Assembly: GCA_033961575.1 (NCBI GenBank)
Contig: CM066735.1
Location: 30,027,501 to 30,091,500 of the forward strand
Direction: 5' to 3'
DNA length: 64,000 nt
From: Aselliscus stoliczkanus
Taxonomy: Eukaryota; Chordata; Mammalia; Chiroptera; Hipposideridae
Shown here: positions 1-12,263 of the stretch, in pieces
Position numbering within the stretch: position 1 is the first letter of the stretch
How the letters are laid out: the number at the start of each line of letters is the position of its first letter
Made by a program: the position numbers and the translations under genes
The notes under the pieces: generated by a model
Told to the model about the DNA's origin: nothing
What the model saw: the letters and a program-made list of their open reading frames with translations, nothing else
Database searches by the model: none

Positions 1-2400
1 ATGATGGTTCTAACCAGTCAGTAATCCCATTCCTCTTTGTCAGTGATCAGTCTAGGTGTGGGTAGGTAACCAATTCCGGCCAATGATATAAAAGAAAGTC
101 TAGTGACAGGGTTGTAGGAAAATTATCCTCCCTGATAAGAGAAAGAGCAACAAAAGCAGATCCTTTCTTGTACCCTTACTCCCTCCTTCTCATGTGGCAC
201 TCTATCCACCTAAAGACCATGAATGATGATAACACCAATACTTAATGGCAGTAAGGAAAGAGCTAGTTCCTCCTATGTCTTTCTACTTTTCTGAGTTAAT
301 TCTCTGCCCACCTTAAAAGCCAAAGAATTACCTGAATGCTGAAATATGGGTAATTTCACCTGATTTTTCAAATTATGAACATATGTGTTTATCTGGTTTA
401 TAATTCTGTAATAAAAATCATGGGGAAAAAAACATCAATAATGAAGAGAACAAATTACTAATAATAGCAAAATACTGTATTTTTTTTTAATCAAAGGACA
501 TTCAAGAGAGCCAGAGAATATACAAGGCAGAACTTGAAATGCCAAGATTCTAAAAAGAAGTAAAACACAGGTGAATACGCTCAACCACTTTTGGCCCTTG
601 AGCCATTTCCTAATTCGTTAAGTACAGTGACTAAGAGGCAAAAAAGACAGTGAAGGTTGACAGCTTTTGGCAGTCTCATGGGAGCAAGGAGACAAAATTT
701 AAGGCTGTAGACCACCGAGGCAATGAAGACTTCGATGAGCCAATATCCTGGAAGAAAGAGACCAAACAGTTCATTCTATGCTTTTCCCCCTAAAAATATT
801 ATGGTCCCTAAACTTCATGAGAGGCTGAGAAACTAAGGCAAAAATAGTGATTCAGAGACTAAAATGATAAGCAGAGCTATCAGTAGTCTCAAACTACCAG
901 GGAGACAAAAACTGGATTTCAGTACCCACCAAAGAGAAGGAGCGTAAACACAAAAGGCTTTCTACTAAAATCCTCAAGGGTCATGCCCTAAAAATAAAAT
1001 GAGCCAAAAATAGACTAACTCTCATAAAGTCTGAAACCATGCTGCAAATTCTCTCAATCTTTGATGACGCTGATGTAAGTTGCCTGTACATTACCTGTCT
1101 GCCAAGGAAAAGAAAAACAAATACACTATAATAAAGATACCATCATCCAGAACATCTATAATTTTTTGTATATAATAACCACCAATCAAAAATTACAAAG
1201 CCCACCCGGAATCAGGACGAAAAGACTCTAAACCAAAGGGAAAATAGGCAATATACAAAGACCCACAGATATTCCAAATATTAGAATACTCAGACATGAA
1301 CTTTAAACAAGTAATATGCTCAAAAAAGCAGATAGAGAATTTCTCCCAGAGTATAGAAATCTATAAAAAAATAATAATAAAATGGAAATACTTTGGCTAA
1401 AATATAACTGATCAAAACTTGATAGCAAACAATGAGATCCCACTATACAGCTATTGCTAGAACTAAAAGCCAAGACACTGACAACACCAAATGCTGGCAT
1501 ATATCAACAGGAAGTCTCATTCACTGCTGGATGGAATGCAAAATGGTGCAGCCACTTTGAAAGACAGTTTGGGTTTCTTACAAAACTAAATATACTCTTA
1601 CCACATGATCCAGCTATTGTGTTTCTTGGTGTTGATCCAAATGAGTTGAAATATCCAAAAGAAAAGAAAAAAGATTTAAAAAATATAGAAACAGCATAGG
1701 AAACACAAGCTTCTCAGTGAGGAGATGTAACACATGGAATCTGAGTCCTAAAACCAAAGAGGGAAGGCAATGGTAGGAACCATCCTTGAGGATACAATGG
1801 TCAACATTATCCAAAGATGAAAAAAAAATCAAGTCACAATTCAGGAAGCTCTAATAACCATAGCGAGGAAAAAATACAAGGAAAATCACACTTAGGCAAA
1901 CCCTGGTTAAGTTTCTGAAAACCAAAGACAAAAAAAAAATTCTTAAAAGCAGTCAGAGGGTAAAAAATAAGATGGATAGCTGACTTTTCAACAGAAATAA
2001 CAGAAGTCAAATGACAACAAAATTATATCTTTAAAGTGTTCGCAGTTCGATGCCCAGCCCGAGCTGAGCTGCTGCTAAGCTGCCAACAGGTAGCAGGATG
2101 GCTCAGCTAAAAAAAATAATAATAATAAAATAAAATAAAAATAAAGTGTTCAAAAAAGATAACTAACAACCTGGAATATACCTGTAAAAATATTCAAACA
2201 TAAAGGTGAAACAGAGTCTTACAAAAGTTGGGTGAACTTATTGCTAGCAGACGGCAATTTAAAAAATATACGAATGAGAGTTCTTCCGACAAAAAGATAG
2301 CAATCCTAGACCGAAACATGAAAATGCAGTATAGAATGAAGAACAACAGAAAAAGTAGAGCTGTAGCTAAATCTAAATAGACAGTGATATAAAACAACGA
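1..2400 (+). repeat. Old LINE (L1/HAL1-like) fragments in CLCN3 intron
   Basis: A-rich sequence with no splice-bounded exon. The stretch around 1380-1690 reads like the degenerate 3' part of a mammalian L1 in plus orientation: target-like text around 1420-1500, then a run typical of the ORF2 end near 1530-1640. The A-rich text at 900-1380 and 1900-2020 looks like an older LINE of HAL1/L1 type. Short open frames here (for example 1454-1699) are LINE remnants and not genes. Family subdivision cannot be settled by eye. Confidence 0.55.
2037..2140 (+). mobile_element. Partial tRNA-headed SINE (short type A), 3' half
   Basis: It begins inside the tRNA-like head (B box near GTTCGATGCCCAG) and continues through the GAGCTGAGCTGC / GGATGGCTCAGCTA body to an (AATAAA)n-like tail at 2109-2140. 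It matches the complete copies at 12092-12242 and 59061-59190, so it is 5'-truncated. Confidence 0.75.
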
Positions 2401-2414
2401 TAAAAATGTCTTGT

Positions 2415-2893
2415 GGGGCCGGCCGAGTGGCGCATTGGTTAAGCGCTGGTTTTGGGATGCCAGCGGCCCCGGTTCGGATCCCACATGAGGGCCAGTGACA
2501 CTGCCCTCTACAGCTAACAATAGCTCTACCTGGAGCTGGGCTGTGCGAGCCCCGGTGATGGTGTGGGCTGCAGCCCCTGCTGCAGTGGGCTGCCATAGGC
2601 TACAGTGAAGTGGCCCGCAGCCAGCGTGAGCGGCTGGCAGCCAAGCGTGAGCTGCCAATAGCCACGGTGAGCGACATCCAGAGGCCAGCGAACGATCTGC
2701 CTCATCCGGGAAGAGCGCAATGACAATAACAACAGTGAAGCAACATCCTTCACAACTAAACTGAAGAACAAAAAGACAGCAACTTGTCTGTTCCCCTTCC
2801 CCGATTCCCCAATGATGTTCCCCTCCACCAATTCCCCAATGCTGTTCCCCTCCACCAATTCCCCAATAAAATCTTTAAAAAAAAAAAAAAATG
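2415..2893 (+). mobile_element. Long bat-type SINE (type B), near full length
   Basis: It starts with GGGGCCGGCCGAGTGGCGCA, a tRNA-like head with a B box at GGTTCGGATCCCAC. A roughly 300-bp body rich in GGCTGCAG/GGCTGCC follows, then a tail with CCCCAATAAAATCTTTAAAA. The pyrimidine-rich tail is locally duplicated (about 2796-2858). The flanks carry an imperfect target duplication of about 11 bp (AATGTCTTGTG before, AATGTTTTGTG after). ORFs across it are SINE artefacts. Confidence 0.88.
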
Positions 2894-2894
2894 T

Positions 2895-4530
2895 TTTGTG
2901 AAGTTTAACATATGAAGAATTAAAGAAAAAGAATGGCACAAAAAGCAGATGAGGGATTAAAAAATGGTAAAGTACCCTTAAGGTCTTACATTTATCATGA
3001 AGTGGTAAAAGTACTAATTTATAGTATAATTAATAAGACAAGAATGCATGTTATAATCTTTACAGTAACCCATCAAACAAAATATGAGAGAATGCATAAC
3101 CAAGATAGTATTGGGAGAATAGAAAAAAGGAAGAAAAAAGAAGAGCTGTGACAAATAGAAAGACAGTAAATTTGCTCCCAAATATATCAGTGATTACATT
3201 AAATGTAAATGACTACATGTCAATGAAAGACTAATGTGAAAACCAAAACTCATATATATGCTGGGCTTTGGCATAAGGATAGACAAATATTTCAAAGTAA
3301 CATAGTAGAAAGTCCAGAAATGGACATACAGGAATACATCCACTTGATAGATGACAAAGATGTCACTGCAGTACACTGGAAAATGGAAGGATTTTTCCAT
3401 AAATGGTGTTGGGTAAACTAGTTATCCATAGGGAAAAAATTAATCTGAAGCCTTAATTGAGATCACATATAAAAATTAATTGCAAGTAGGTTATAAATCT
3501 AAATGTGAAAAACACAAAAAAGAAAACTTCTAAAAGAAAATATGAAAATATCTTAAACAAAACAAACAAGAACAAAGAATAAAGGAAAAGATTAACTAGA
3601 TTTCATTAGGATTGATGACATTTTCATCAAAAGATGCTAGAAACAGAGTGAAAGGGGATACTGCAGAGAGGAGAAATTTGCAATACATTTATCTGACAAA
3701 GGACTCATAATCAGAGTGCATAAAGAACTCTTACAAAATAGGCAAAAAGACTGAACAAGCCCTTCAAAAGAGGTCATCTAAAAAGCCAATGAACATACAA
3801 AAAGGCATTTAAATTCATAAGCCATCAGGCAAATGTAAATTAAAACCAAAATTCAAGACTACTACATGCATCCACACTAGAACAGCTGAAAATTTAAAAC
3901 CTGGTAATATCAAGTATTGGTGAAGACGTGGGGCAACTAGAGCTCTCATACCTGGTAGAATGTACATGCTACAAGCACTTTGGAACCATCTTTGACAGTG
4001 TCTGGTAGTACTGGGATCCAAATACCTTGTTATCTAAGAAATCCATTTCAAGATATAAAAGCCACCAAACTGTGTACATAATACGCTCTAAAACACATGT
4101 CTATGACAATTCACAGCAGTACTATTAATAGCTAAAATATGAAAGACAGAAAAAAAAACACCCCTAAATATCAACAATATATCATGGATAGAATAGATAA
4201 TTTGCAGGATATTTACACAACGGTATACTACATGGCAATGAAAATAAATTAACTACTGCTATATTCAACAACATAGATGAATCTCAAAACATAAGTAAAT
4301 GACACTAGACACAAAAGAATATACATACTGTAACTCCATGTATATAAAGTTTAAATACCTGCAAAACTAATCTACAGTAAGAGAAATCAAAATATGTAAC
4401 AGTTATCTTTGAAACTGGATGGGAGAACAAAGAAGGATTCTGGGGGAAACGGATAATGTTTGATGTTTTGATTGAGGGGTAGTTTATGAGTGTGTTCACT
4501 TTGTAGAAATTCATCAATTTCCATGTTTAT
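2895..4530 (+). repeat. L1-derived fragment, 3' region
   Basis: This is degenerate LINE sequence in plus orientation. The 3600-4300 part follows the typical end of L1 ORF2/3'UTR, with phrases such as GACAAAGGACTCATAATCAG and TATTGGTGAAGACGTGGGGC. All reading frames are broken, so it is an old copy. Confidence 0.7.
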
Positions 4531-4544
4531 GATTTGCTGATTGT

Positions 4545-5070
4545 TGTGATGGTAAATTTTATGTGTCAACCTGACTGGCTAAGTGATGCCCAGGTTGCTG
4601 GTAAAACATTATTTCTGTGTGTGTTTGTCTGTGAGGCATCTTTCCAGAGGAGATTAGCATTTGAATCGGTAGGCTGAAAAAAGAAGATGCCATCACCAAT
4701 GAAAATGGTCATCCTCCAATTACTTGAGGATCTGAGCATAGAGGAAAGGTGAATTTACTCTCTGCTTGAGCCAGGTGGGGCATCTATCTTCTCCTGCCCT
4801 CTGACATGGACACTCCTGGATCTGGGGCCTTCAGACTCACAGTGGGGCTGACGCCATGTTTCCCCTGATTCTCAGCCTTGGGGTTTGGACTAGAACTACA
4901 CCACCAACATTCCTGGCCCCCCAATTTGCAGATGCCAAGTCGTGGGACTTCTCAGCCTCCACAATCATGAAAGCCAATCCTTCATAAAAAAAAAATATAT
5001 ATATATATATATCTTCCTATATTTCAATGTATATCCTATTAGTTCTGTTTCTCTGAGAACTCCAATGACT
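4545..5070 (+). repeat. Old mammalian interspersed repeat ending in (TA)n
   Basis: Sequence from GATGGTAAATTTTATGTGTC through GTGGGACTTCTCAGCCTCCA to a (TA)n run at 4994-5012 and a TTCTGTTTCTCTGAGAAC end. I recognise this as a very common mammal-wide interspersed repeat but cannot name the subfamily reliably from memory. Confidence 0.6.
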
Positions 5071-5365
5071 TCTACAACTCTCTGTATTATATTTAAATTT
5101 TAAAGTTTATCCAAATACAAGGTTTTCTTTTGGCAGCAATGCAAATGTTTGGCATTAGCTAGAAGCAGTAGTTGCACAACATTGTGAGTATGCTAAATGC
5201 TACTGAATTGTGTACACTTTAAATATGGTGATGTTTGTTACGTGAATCACCTCAATTAAGAAAGTTACCCCAAAATTCAACCTCAATAAAACGATGTATA
5301 CGCTGATTAGTATTAATAGATACTCATGACTACAAACATTAAAAGAGCTGGAGTGCCAAACTTAC

Positions 5366-5541
5366 CAACAACTGTGTCACCATCTAACAAATTGTCATCT
5401 TCAGAAGTTTGAAAGTCCATAATAACACCTGCTCCATCTAAAAGCTCCTCATCACTACTTGCACTCGTTATGCTGTTGTAGCTGTTTCTGTAGTAACCTC
5501 TATGGAACAGCTGCTCAGACTCCATTGAGCTGGCTGGTTAT
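5366..5541 (-). CDS. CLCN3: CLCN3 start-codon exon (H+/Cl- exchange transporter 3), N-terminus
   Basis: This is the first coding exon of CLCN3, the endosomal/lysosomal 2Cl-/H+ exchanger ClC-3, which supplies counter-ion current for vesicle acidification. On the minus strand the acceptor is TTTTTTCAG|ATAACC at 5541, the ATG is 5525-5523, and the donor GTTG|GTAAGT ends the exon at 5366. It encodes 53 residues plus one base (phase 1), beginning [12 protein letters not shown]. It includes the acidic segments SSDEELLDG and [11 protein letters not shown], the latter resembling a dileucine-type sorting signal in the cytosolic N-terminus. Fifteen bases of 5'UTR precede the ATG. The ion-conducting helices lie on later exons outside the window. 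Open frame beyond the donor (to 5313) is intron. Identity rests on strong recall of the ClC-3 N-terminus. Confidence 0.93.
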
Positions 5542-8040
5542 CTGAAAAAACGGGGAAAAACGGTTTTAAAAATTTCCACACATAATAAAAATCATCTACT
5601 TTAACAGGACAAATGGAAACTTCTGATCTCAATATTTTTAAAAAATATACTGAATTCATTCACTGTAACGACAGCTAAACATCTATTATGTTAAGTCTTT
5701 TGGGATGATTTAATAATACTAGTCTCACTGTGCAGCTGTAAAAAATGAAGAATTTCTTTAAGATTAATTATTAAGTTAAAAAAAACAACAACAGAGAAAT
5801 GTTTAGAGTATACTATATGTGGGGTTTTTTTCCCCTAAAGGAATAGGGAGACACAGTGTATAATTACTTGTGCATGTATAGACTATCTCTGGAGGGATTT
5901 CCAAGAAAATTAACCACAGGAAAAAGGAACAAGATGGCTGAACTATCAGGTCTGAACATGAGACTGTTTGTCTCTTTTGGATACGTTAGCAGATGCAGGT
6001 ACTAATTTTAAATACTGTAATTTAAATTTTAATATTAATTTTATTCTCCTTTCATCATTTAAAAATGAAACATTTCAGAGCCCATGGACAAATATCAGCC
6101 ATGGAAAATATAATAATAGGTAACAATTTTCAGTTTTTCCAAAGTACAAAAGACCAAATAAGCATAAATTTTTTTCAGTGCTGTTATTCTCTAACTTTAA
6201 ACCCTGTATTACTCCAAAATAGTTTGATTTTTAAAAATATATCTACCTACTTGCTCACCATCAAAATGAGGGTTCGACATAAATGTGGTAGACATTAGCA
6301 ATAGACTTGAAAGTTTGTGTGGGGGACTTGAAAGAGAACCATAAAAGTAGTGAAACCAGTAAGCCTTGTAAAACAAGACTTACCAGATATGTCTTAACAA
6401 GACTTACTAGATATGTCTTAATAAGTACATACAGAAAATAAAAGATGAATGGAACTAAGTGTAGTCCAATTCTAGTGCTGAATTCTAGTTCTAAAGACTT
6501 GAAGACAATCTCTTTTCTTCAATATTCTCAGCATCTGACATAGTGACTGGTATATAATATATGGATAATAAATGTCAAATTGTTTTTCAATGAGGTAAAA
6601 AATAGAAATGTAGCCATTTTTCAATAACAAATACTCTCTACAACAGTAGAGACAATTAATCTCATCTTGGGAGAATAACCAAAACCTAGCACATAAATTA
6701 CAAAGAAAAATTTAAATACGTACTGCATTGTAACTTGATTAATGTTTTATAGTTACCCCTACCAAAGATGGCCAATTGTAACATACTGAGATTTGTTAGA
6801 AGATACTCAGGTAAAAGTTTTATATTTAAGGGAAATGTTAACATAGAATAGTATGACAATAACTAAGTTCATGCTAAAAACTTTGCAGTGTTCATGGAGG
6901 CAATCAAATGAAATATTGTGGCTCTCAAGTAGATAACCAAAGGCTTTAAAAAAATAAGCATTGATAATTCAAGAATCATTTTAATTTTGATATATCAAAG
7001 CATGTATGCTAAGATTTTTGCAAAGAACACAGACATTCTATTCTTCACTTCTTTACACAATAATCAGACTAGAAGGGCTTAATACATATGATAATAGACC
7101 ATCAATAAAATCACACAGCACTGAGAAATCTCTCTAAAATAATGAAAACTGTCTGTTTACTAGAATCTCAGTCAGCAAGTTTCAACATATCTCCTCTATT
7201 TTATCTCCCAAAGTCCCTCAAAAACCATAAGTGTTAACTAGTAACTTAACTCTTCAAAATATTTAACTTAATTTCACTAACACCTCTGAGACATGTACCC
7301 TCTATGCCTGTCTTTATAACAGAGCAACCAACCCTGTTCCAAAAGTTTATTAAACTCAGGCCTGCATGGGTTACTATTTCTAGAAATTCTATAACTTGAA
7401 AGAAAAAAAACAACTATTTTTTTTTCTTATTAACCCAGAAGAAACCTTATAGAGCCAATGGCCTTGAAACATGACTAGTCCAAATTGAGATGTGCTTTAA
7501 GGTAAACCACCTACTGGATTTCTAAGACTTTATAAAAAAAATATCAAACAGTAATAATTTTATATTGATTCTATATTGAAATAATACTTTAGATATAGTA
7601 GGTTAAATAAAATGTAGTATTAAAATTCTTACCATTTTCTTTTTACCTTTTTAATACGGCTACTAAGAAATTTAAAATTACATATATGACTTGTATTTTC
7701 AGCACAAATTTTTTATTGAACAGCACTGCTATATTCAAAATTCTACAGTAGCATAAAGATAGCACAAAGGAATCTGGATCCCAGTGTTAAATCTTTTTAG
7801 GTTCTAAACTTGATTCCCATGCTTGCCCACAAAAGGCTAGTTAAACCATAATACGAATAGCTGAAATTCTGCATCTTAAAAAAAAATAAACAGTATCACA
7901 AAGTCACCTTTTCTTTTTTTATTGTCAAAAAAATTATTTAAAACCATCTCAAAACACTGTAACAGACACACAATAGCTTCTGAATATATTCCCGCAGAGT
8001 TATGAAGATCAGTGGTAACCTATAACTCCAGGGATAAAGC
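5542..8040 (-). other. CLCN3 first intron, proximal part
   Basis: AT-rich intronic sequence. No exon-like frame bounded by splice sites and no young SINE was seen. A 26-bp imperfect tandem repeat (AAGACTTACCAGATATGTCTTAAC type) sits at about 6376-6425. Nothing else is supportable. Confidence 0.6.
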
Positions 8041-8049
8041 CTGTTTTAG

Positions 8050-8930
8050 TGTAGTAAGTTCTTAAATGAGCTTGTAGAATCACCTTGACCCCTCTAATCT
8101 GATCACACCAGAGCCAGCATAGTCTTTTCTAAAAGCAAGTCTGGTCAGTAATCTCTCCCCGCTTCATTTCTCACCACCCTTAGAAGACATTAATAATGCA
8201 GCCGACAAAGCCCTATGCAGCCTGGGCCTCTGCCTTGTTCTCCAGCTTCATTCTGGAGTGTGTACTTCTTGCAGTGGTACTCCTGACTCACTCATCTTCT
8301 TCCTCTCAGTCCTACCAGGCTCTTTCCTGTCTCCTGCCCCAATGCCTTTATTGTTCCCTCAGCCCAGAACATGCCTTCTCCTCCTCAACTTATCAATTCT
8401 CTTACTCATTCTTCAGATCTCATATCAAGTATATATGTATGCATGTATGTATGTATTTATTTATTTAAAAAATTCTTAAACAGAGTTTATTATATGTTAG
8501 GCACTATCCTAAGCATGTTACAAATTAACTTATTTAATATTTACATTAAATACAAACACAATCCTAAACCTTAGGTGCTATTATTCCCATTTAACAGATG
8601 AGAAACTGAGGCCAGAAAGTTTAAATTAATTGTCCAAAGTCATGAAGCTACTAAGGAAAGCCTCCCTTGACCTACTTATTACCTGGGCAAATCTTTCCTG
8701 ACTAGGTCAAATTTTCATTAGTTCTTATATCTCTCCCTTTCTCCTTTTTAGCACTTATTGCAGTTGTAATATTATACTTATTTATGTGATTATTAATGTC
8801 CACCTTTCCTTCTAGAATGTATCATGAAGTTTGGCACTTTGTCAACATTTGCTCAACATTACATATTCAATAGTTAGCACAGTACCCGGCACATAATACT
8901 GATATGTGTTCAATTTTTTCTAATTGAGCT
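8050..8930 (+). repeat. L2-like LINE interrupted by a MIR
   Basis: Text such as CTTCTAGAATGTATCATGAAG and AGTACCCGGCACATAAT resembles the L2 3' region in plus orientation. A MIR-like core (AGATGAGAAACTGAGGCCAG, then CCAAAGTCATGAAGCTAC) lies at about 8590-8655. A GTAT/GCAT microsatellite lies at 8431-8460. Both elements are old and diverged. Confidence 0.55.
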
Positions 8931-8939
8931 TTTTGAGAT

Positions 8940-10560
8940 TATTATGATCTTATGCAGTTGTAATATATAACACAGGGAATCCTCTACCCTTTACTCAGAA
9001 ACCAATGGCACCTTGTAAAGGTATATAGTACAATATCACAATCAAGATACTGACATTGATATAGTCAAAATATAGTAAAAGTATATAATACAATATCACA
9101 ATCAGGATACTGACATTGATATAGTCAAGATACAGGACATTTCCATCACCACCAGGATCCCTCCTATTGTCCTTTCATAGCCACACCCACATTCTTCCTG
9201 CCCCCTCCAAACCCCATTTCTTTAACCCCTGGCAACGCATAGTCTGTTTTCTATTTCTATAAATATGCCATTTGAGGAATGTCATATCAATGGAATCATA
9301 AAGTATATTACTTTATGGGATTAGCTCTTTGCACTCAGCATAATTCTCTAGAGATTTATCCAGGTTTTTTGTATGTATCAATAGCTGTTTCTTTTTATTG
9401 CTGAATAGTATTCCATGATATGGGTGTACCACAGTTTCTTTAACCATTCACCCAGTGAAGACTATCTAACTCTTATCTAGGTTTTGGCTATTATGATAAA
9501 GCTGCTACAGATATCCATGCACAGGTGTGTGTGGGTGTGAACTTAAGTCTTCATTTCTCTGAGGTATAAGCCAAGGAGTGCAATAGGTGGGTCACATGGT
9601 AACTGCATGTTTAGTTTTTTTAAGAAACTGCCAATTACATTCCCATTTTACATTCCAACCAACAATGTATGGGTGATCTAGTTTCTTCATATCCTTACCA
9701 GTACTCACTGTTGTCATTATTTTATTTTATTTTTTTTATTTTTTAGCTGAGCCATCCTGCCACCTGTTGGCAGCTCAGCAGCAGCGAACTGCTGTTGCTC
9801 AGAGCTCAGCTCGCACTCTTGAGGGAGCTCTTAACCAACTGAGCCACTCGGCTGGCCTTATTTTTTTATTTTAGCCATTCTGATAGGTGTGTACTGATGC
9901 CTCATTATTTTAATTTGCATTTCCCTAATGGTTAATGATGTTGAACATCTTTTCATTTGCTTATTTTCTACCTTTATATTCTGTTCAGCAAAATGACTTT
10001 ATATATTTTGCCCATTTTCTAATGGGGTTGCTTATTTACTGCTGTTTTATATTTTAGGATATATATTCTAGATACTAGAGTCCTTTGTCAGATATGTTGT
10101 TTGTGAATATTTTCTCCCATTCTGTAGCTTCCTTTTAACAGCATCTATCACAAAGCAAAAATATTTAATTTTGATGAAGCTCAATTGATCAATTATTCTT
10201 CTATGGACTATGTTTTTGGGGTGAAGTCTAAAAAAACTTACCTCCACAAAATTTTCTTCTAATTTTTTTTCCAAAAATTTTATAGTTTTACATTTTACAT
10301 TTAAATCTGTGATCCATTTTGAGTGAACTTTTGTATAAGGTGTAAAACACAGGCTGAGGTTCTTTTAGCGGGGGTGGGGTTCTATCAAAAATTAGTTGGG
10401 CATATTTGTTTGGGTCTATTTCAGAATTCTGTTCTGTTCTGTTTATCTATGTGTCTATACCTACTATCTCTACAGCAAAACCACATTCTTGATTACTGTA
10501 GCTCTATAATAAGTTTTGAAATTGAATAGATTGATTTCTCACCCTTTATTCTTCTTTTTC
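8940..10560 (-). repeat. L1 3' region, antisense, split by a SINE
   Basis: The sequence reads as reverse-complement L1 (AATAGTATTCCATGATATGG, TTGCATTTCCCTAATGGTTA, CATTTTGAGTGAACTTTTGT). It is interrupted by the antisense SINE at 9724-9857. A local tandem duplication of about 58 bp lies at 9019-9131. Open frames such as 10323-10529 are LINE remnants. Confidence 0.75.
9724..9857 (-). mobile_element. Short tRNA-headed SINE (type A), antisense
   Basis: It is the reverse complement of the head and body seen at 12092-12242: tail (TTTTATT)n then TTAGCTGAGCCATCC, ending GCCACTCGGCTGGCC. It lies inside the antisense L1, so it is younger than that L1. Confidence 0.85.
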
Positions 10561-12091
10561 AAAACTGTTTTAGCTCTTCTAGTTCCTTTGCCTTTCTGGG
10601 TCCATTAATATTTATAGTATGAATGAATAACAAATGCATAACAAATGAATGGTACATCTCTACTTGGATGTTGTATGGGAATTCAAATTCAACAAGACCT
10701 AACTGAATAAATATTTGCCCCAAACTTATCTGTGCTCCTAGTCTCATTATACAAGTTTATAGGACCACCATCTACCCATTAGCCAAAGTTTGTTTTTGGA
10801 GTCACTAATTAATTTATTCAACAAGCATTTACTGAGCATCTACAATAGTATATACCAGGCACAATGCCACATGCGGGGGTAATGAATAAGATATGGTCCC
10901 TATTTCCAAGGCAATGACGGTAAAAGGCATACATGTAAGTACAGCATGGTATGATAAGTACCACAGAAGAGGTATATATACAAGGTATTTGATAACACTG
11001 AAAAAAAATAAGCATACTGCCTAGGCAAGTCTGTGAACATTTAGTAACAGATGGAAGGTTTTAGCTGAGTATTAAATAATTAGAATGAGTTAACTAGGCT
11101 AACCATAAGGTGAAAAGTCAATACAGGCCAAAAAAATGTGCAAAAACAGAGCAGCATAGTAATAAGGTCTGCATAAGTTGCTTATGGAAGAGGTAGGGGA
11201 CTAGAGATTAGCTGGAGAGGTGAACACAGGCAAGATGAAGTAGGGAGGGGCTAGTATGTCATGCTCAGGAACTTATGCACTCATTTATACACACAGGAAG
11301 TCATTAAGGGTTTTGGGAGAGAAACCACAAGATCAGATATGAATTTTTGCAGGCCAATGCAACAGTGTGAAATATAGATTAGAAAGGCAAGAGACTAAAA
11401 GACTTAAAGACAGGGAGAGGAGTTAGTGACCCTTATCCTAGTAGACCCTTGCATAGTTCTAAACATACGATAGTGAAGGCTAAACATATGGTAGTGAAGG
11501 CATTCTGAATGAACTAAGACATAGCAATATGGAAGAGTAGAAAGAGTTTTGAGAAATATTTAGGAAGATGAGGTAACTAATAAAATGTGGTAAATAGTGA
11601 AGAAGAAATCTAAGACAGCTGCTAATTTTCTGACTTGACTAAGTGGTGCAGAACAGTTGGAAGAAACAAATTTTAGTGTCCGACAGCTTATAGGACTCAA
11701 GACCACAGTGTTTTTCCCACAGTAGAATTATACATCCAGGCTTTTGTCCTATTCAAGGCCAGACTACAATGAAGGGAATGTGCCTTCAGTACACCAATCT
11801 AGCCACCAAACTGCACCACCAGAGTACACCGCCAGAACTGAGGAGAAGGGGAGAAGGAGAGAGGTAGAGGAGCAAAAAAAGGAAGACCCTGGAAATGGGT
11901 AGATAAGGACTGATAGCCATACGTAGTGCACTAATTTTTCACAGCTCCCAACAAAGTACTGCCTTTCCCATAAAGAAAACTGTTTAAGGCCGAGGATCGT
12001 GGCTAAGTTCAAAGATGTGTCCGTCAGCTATCTGGCTGGCCAATAAGCTGACAAAAAAGTAGGAATGATCTAAGTAAAAGAAGAAATGAAA
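10561..12091. other. CLCN3 intron with old degenerate repeats
   Basis: About 10805-11620 has the look of an ancient mammal-wide repeat (TTATTCAACAAGCATTTACTGAGCA and AGGAAGTCATTAAGGGTTTTGGG type phrases), strongly diverged. Nothing in 11620-12091 is attributable. No gene seen. Confidence 0.45.
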
Positions 12092-12248
12092 GGGCCTGCC
12101 GAGTGGCTCAGTTGGTTAAGAGCTCGCTCGAGAGTGCGAGCTGAGCTCTGAGCAACAGCAGTTCGATACCCAGCCCGAGCTGGGTAGCGGGTAGCAGGAT
12201 GGCTCAGCTAAAAAAATAAAATAAAATAAAATAAATAAAAAGTAAAAC
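12092..12248 (+). mobile_element. Short tRNA-headed SINE (type A), full length
   Basis: GGGCCTGCCGAGTGGCTCAG head, B box GTTCGATACCCAG, body GGATGGCTCAGCTA and an (AATAA)n tail. It is flanked by a long direct repeat AAAGAAGAAATGAAA (12077-12091 and about 12249-12263), a clear target-site duplication from LINE-driven insertion. This is a good reference copy for the type A family. Confidence 0.92.
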
Positions 12249-12263
12249 AAAGAAGAAATGAAA

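Noticed and set aside
2194..2939. Open frames of 96-154 codons over the SINE at 2415, with similar ones at 13458, 24339, 48000, 57011 and 59043
   Set aside because: The same peptides recur wherever the type B SINE occurs, so they are repeat artefacts and not genes.
5313..5365. Continuation of the CLCN3 frame past the donor
   Set aside because: GTAAGT follows directly, and the peptide departs from ClC-3 at that point.
12092..12248. tRNA gene
   Set aside because: The head has A- and B-box-like motifs, but there is no cloverleaf acceptor stem and the copy has a SINE body, A-rich tail and target duplication.
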